A stretch of DNA of 22,497 nt from an uncultured Bacilli bacterium (GTDB taxonomy: Bacteria > Bacillota_I > Bacilli_A > RF39 > UBA660). Made by a program: the position numbers and the translations under genes. The notes beneath the pieces are model-generated. The model saw only the letters and a list, made by a program, of their open reading frames with translations. It was not told the DNA's origin and made no database searches. Positions 22,495 through 22,497 of the stretch are shown here, one piece after another. The DNA lies in assembly GCA_947630195.1 (NCBI GenBank), contig CANRGQ010000015.1, positions 1 to 22,497 on the forward strand. The letters are read 5' to 3'. Position 1 is the first letter of the stretch. Each line of letters starts with the position of its first letter.

Positions 22495-22497
22495 AAA

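Noticed and set aside
1..22497. UGA read as tryptophan (Mycoplasma-type code)
   Set aside because: Conserved tryptophans are TGG, and every recognised gene reaches full length without needing an in-frame TGA. Only the lack of TGA stops is unusual.
22437..22497. Integron attC site at the right edge
   Set aside because: The nested R''-L''-L'-R' order and GTTRRRY core are absent. The arms alternate (A-B-A'-B') and no integrase gene is in the window.

Overview
The window is strongly A+T-rich and compact. Genes are packed with short gaps, Shine-Dalgarno sites resemble AAAGGAGGTGAT, and promoters have a TATAAT-like -10 box, often preceded by TGN. Together with scpA-scpB, a tRNA-Leu with encoded CCA, an NPKTG sortase-type sorting signal and choline-binding-type wall repeats, this points to a walled, low-GC Firmicutes/Bacilli-type bacterium. 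An uncultured gut lineage near the Mollicutes-like RF39 group is my best guess; that is inference, as there is no rRNA to confirm it. All 24 protein-coding stops are TAA or TAG and none is TGA, but tryptophan is written TGG and the genes are open under the standard code.

Layout, left to right. Positions 1-1320 hold the 3' end of an unknown Cys-containing gene and a Rossmann-type, DUF3419-like protein. Positions 1379-6616 hold a signalling and transport module: ABC ATPase, double FtsX-type permease, OmpR-type response regulator and histidine kinase, resembling peptide-antibiotic sensing and resistance modules. Positions 6672-11711 encode a 1679-residue surface protein. It has a signal peptide, a metallo-beta-lactamase-fold domain very like the pneumococcal phosphorylcholine esterase Pce/CbpE, wall-binding repeats, two Ig-like modules, eleven group-3 Ig-like repeats and a C-terminal NPKTG anchor.

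Positions 11771-13905 form an operon of a CDF metal-ion exporter, an anchored cyclophilin-like protein and an O6-methylguanine-DNA methyltransferase. Positions 13960-16707 hold three extracytoplasmic thioredoxin-fold proteins, one of which has lost its first catalytic Cys, with a coiled-coil protein among them. Positions 16756-18973 hold a membrane-anchored unknown followed by scpA and scpB. tRNA-Leu(CAA) follows at 19010-19097, then a TIM-barrel sugar isomerase/epimerase and a GNAT acetyltransferase.

The right end (20396-22497) is different in character, with small genes on alternating strands. It holds a ribbon-helix-helix protein, an unknown 105-residue protein, a Gly/Tyr/Pro-rich mini-protein, and an XRE repressor diverging from a secreted surface-protein gene across a 36-bp dyad operator. 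The surface gene stops early and abuts two interlocked inverted repeats at the window edge. This is the most accessory-looking part of the window and the best candidate for a variable surface locus.

No insertion sequence, transposase, integrase, CRISPR array or origin is visible. No gene-free stretch exceeds 300 bases.
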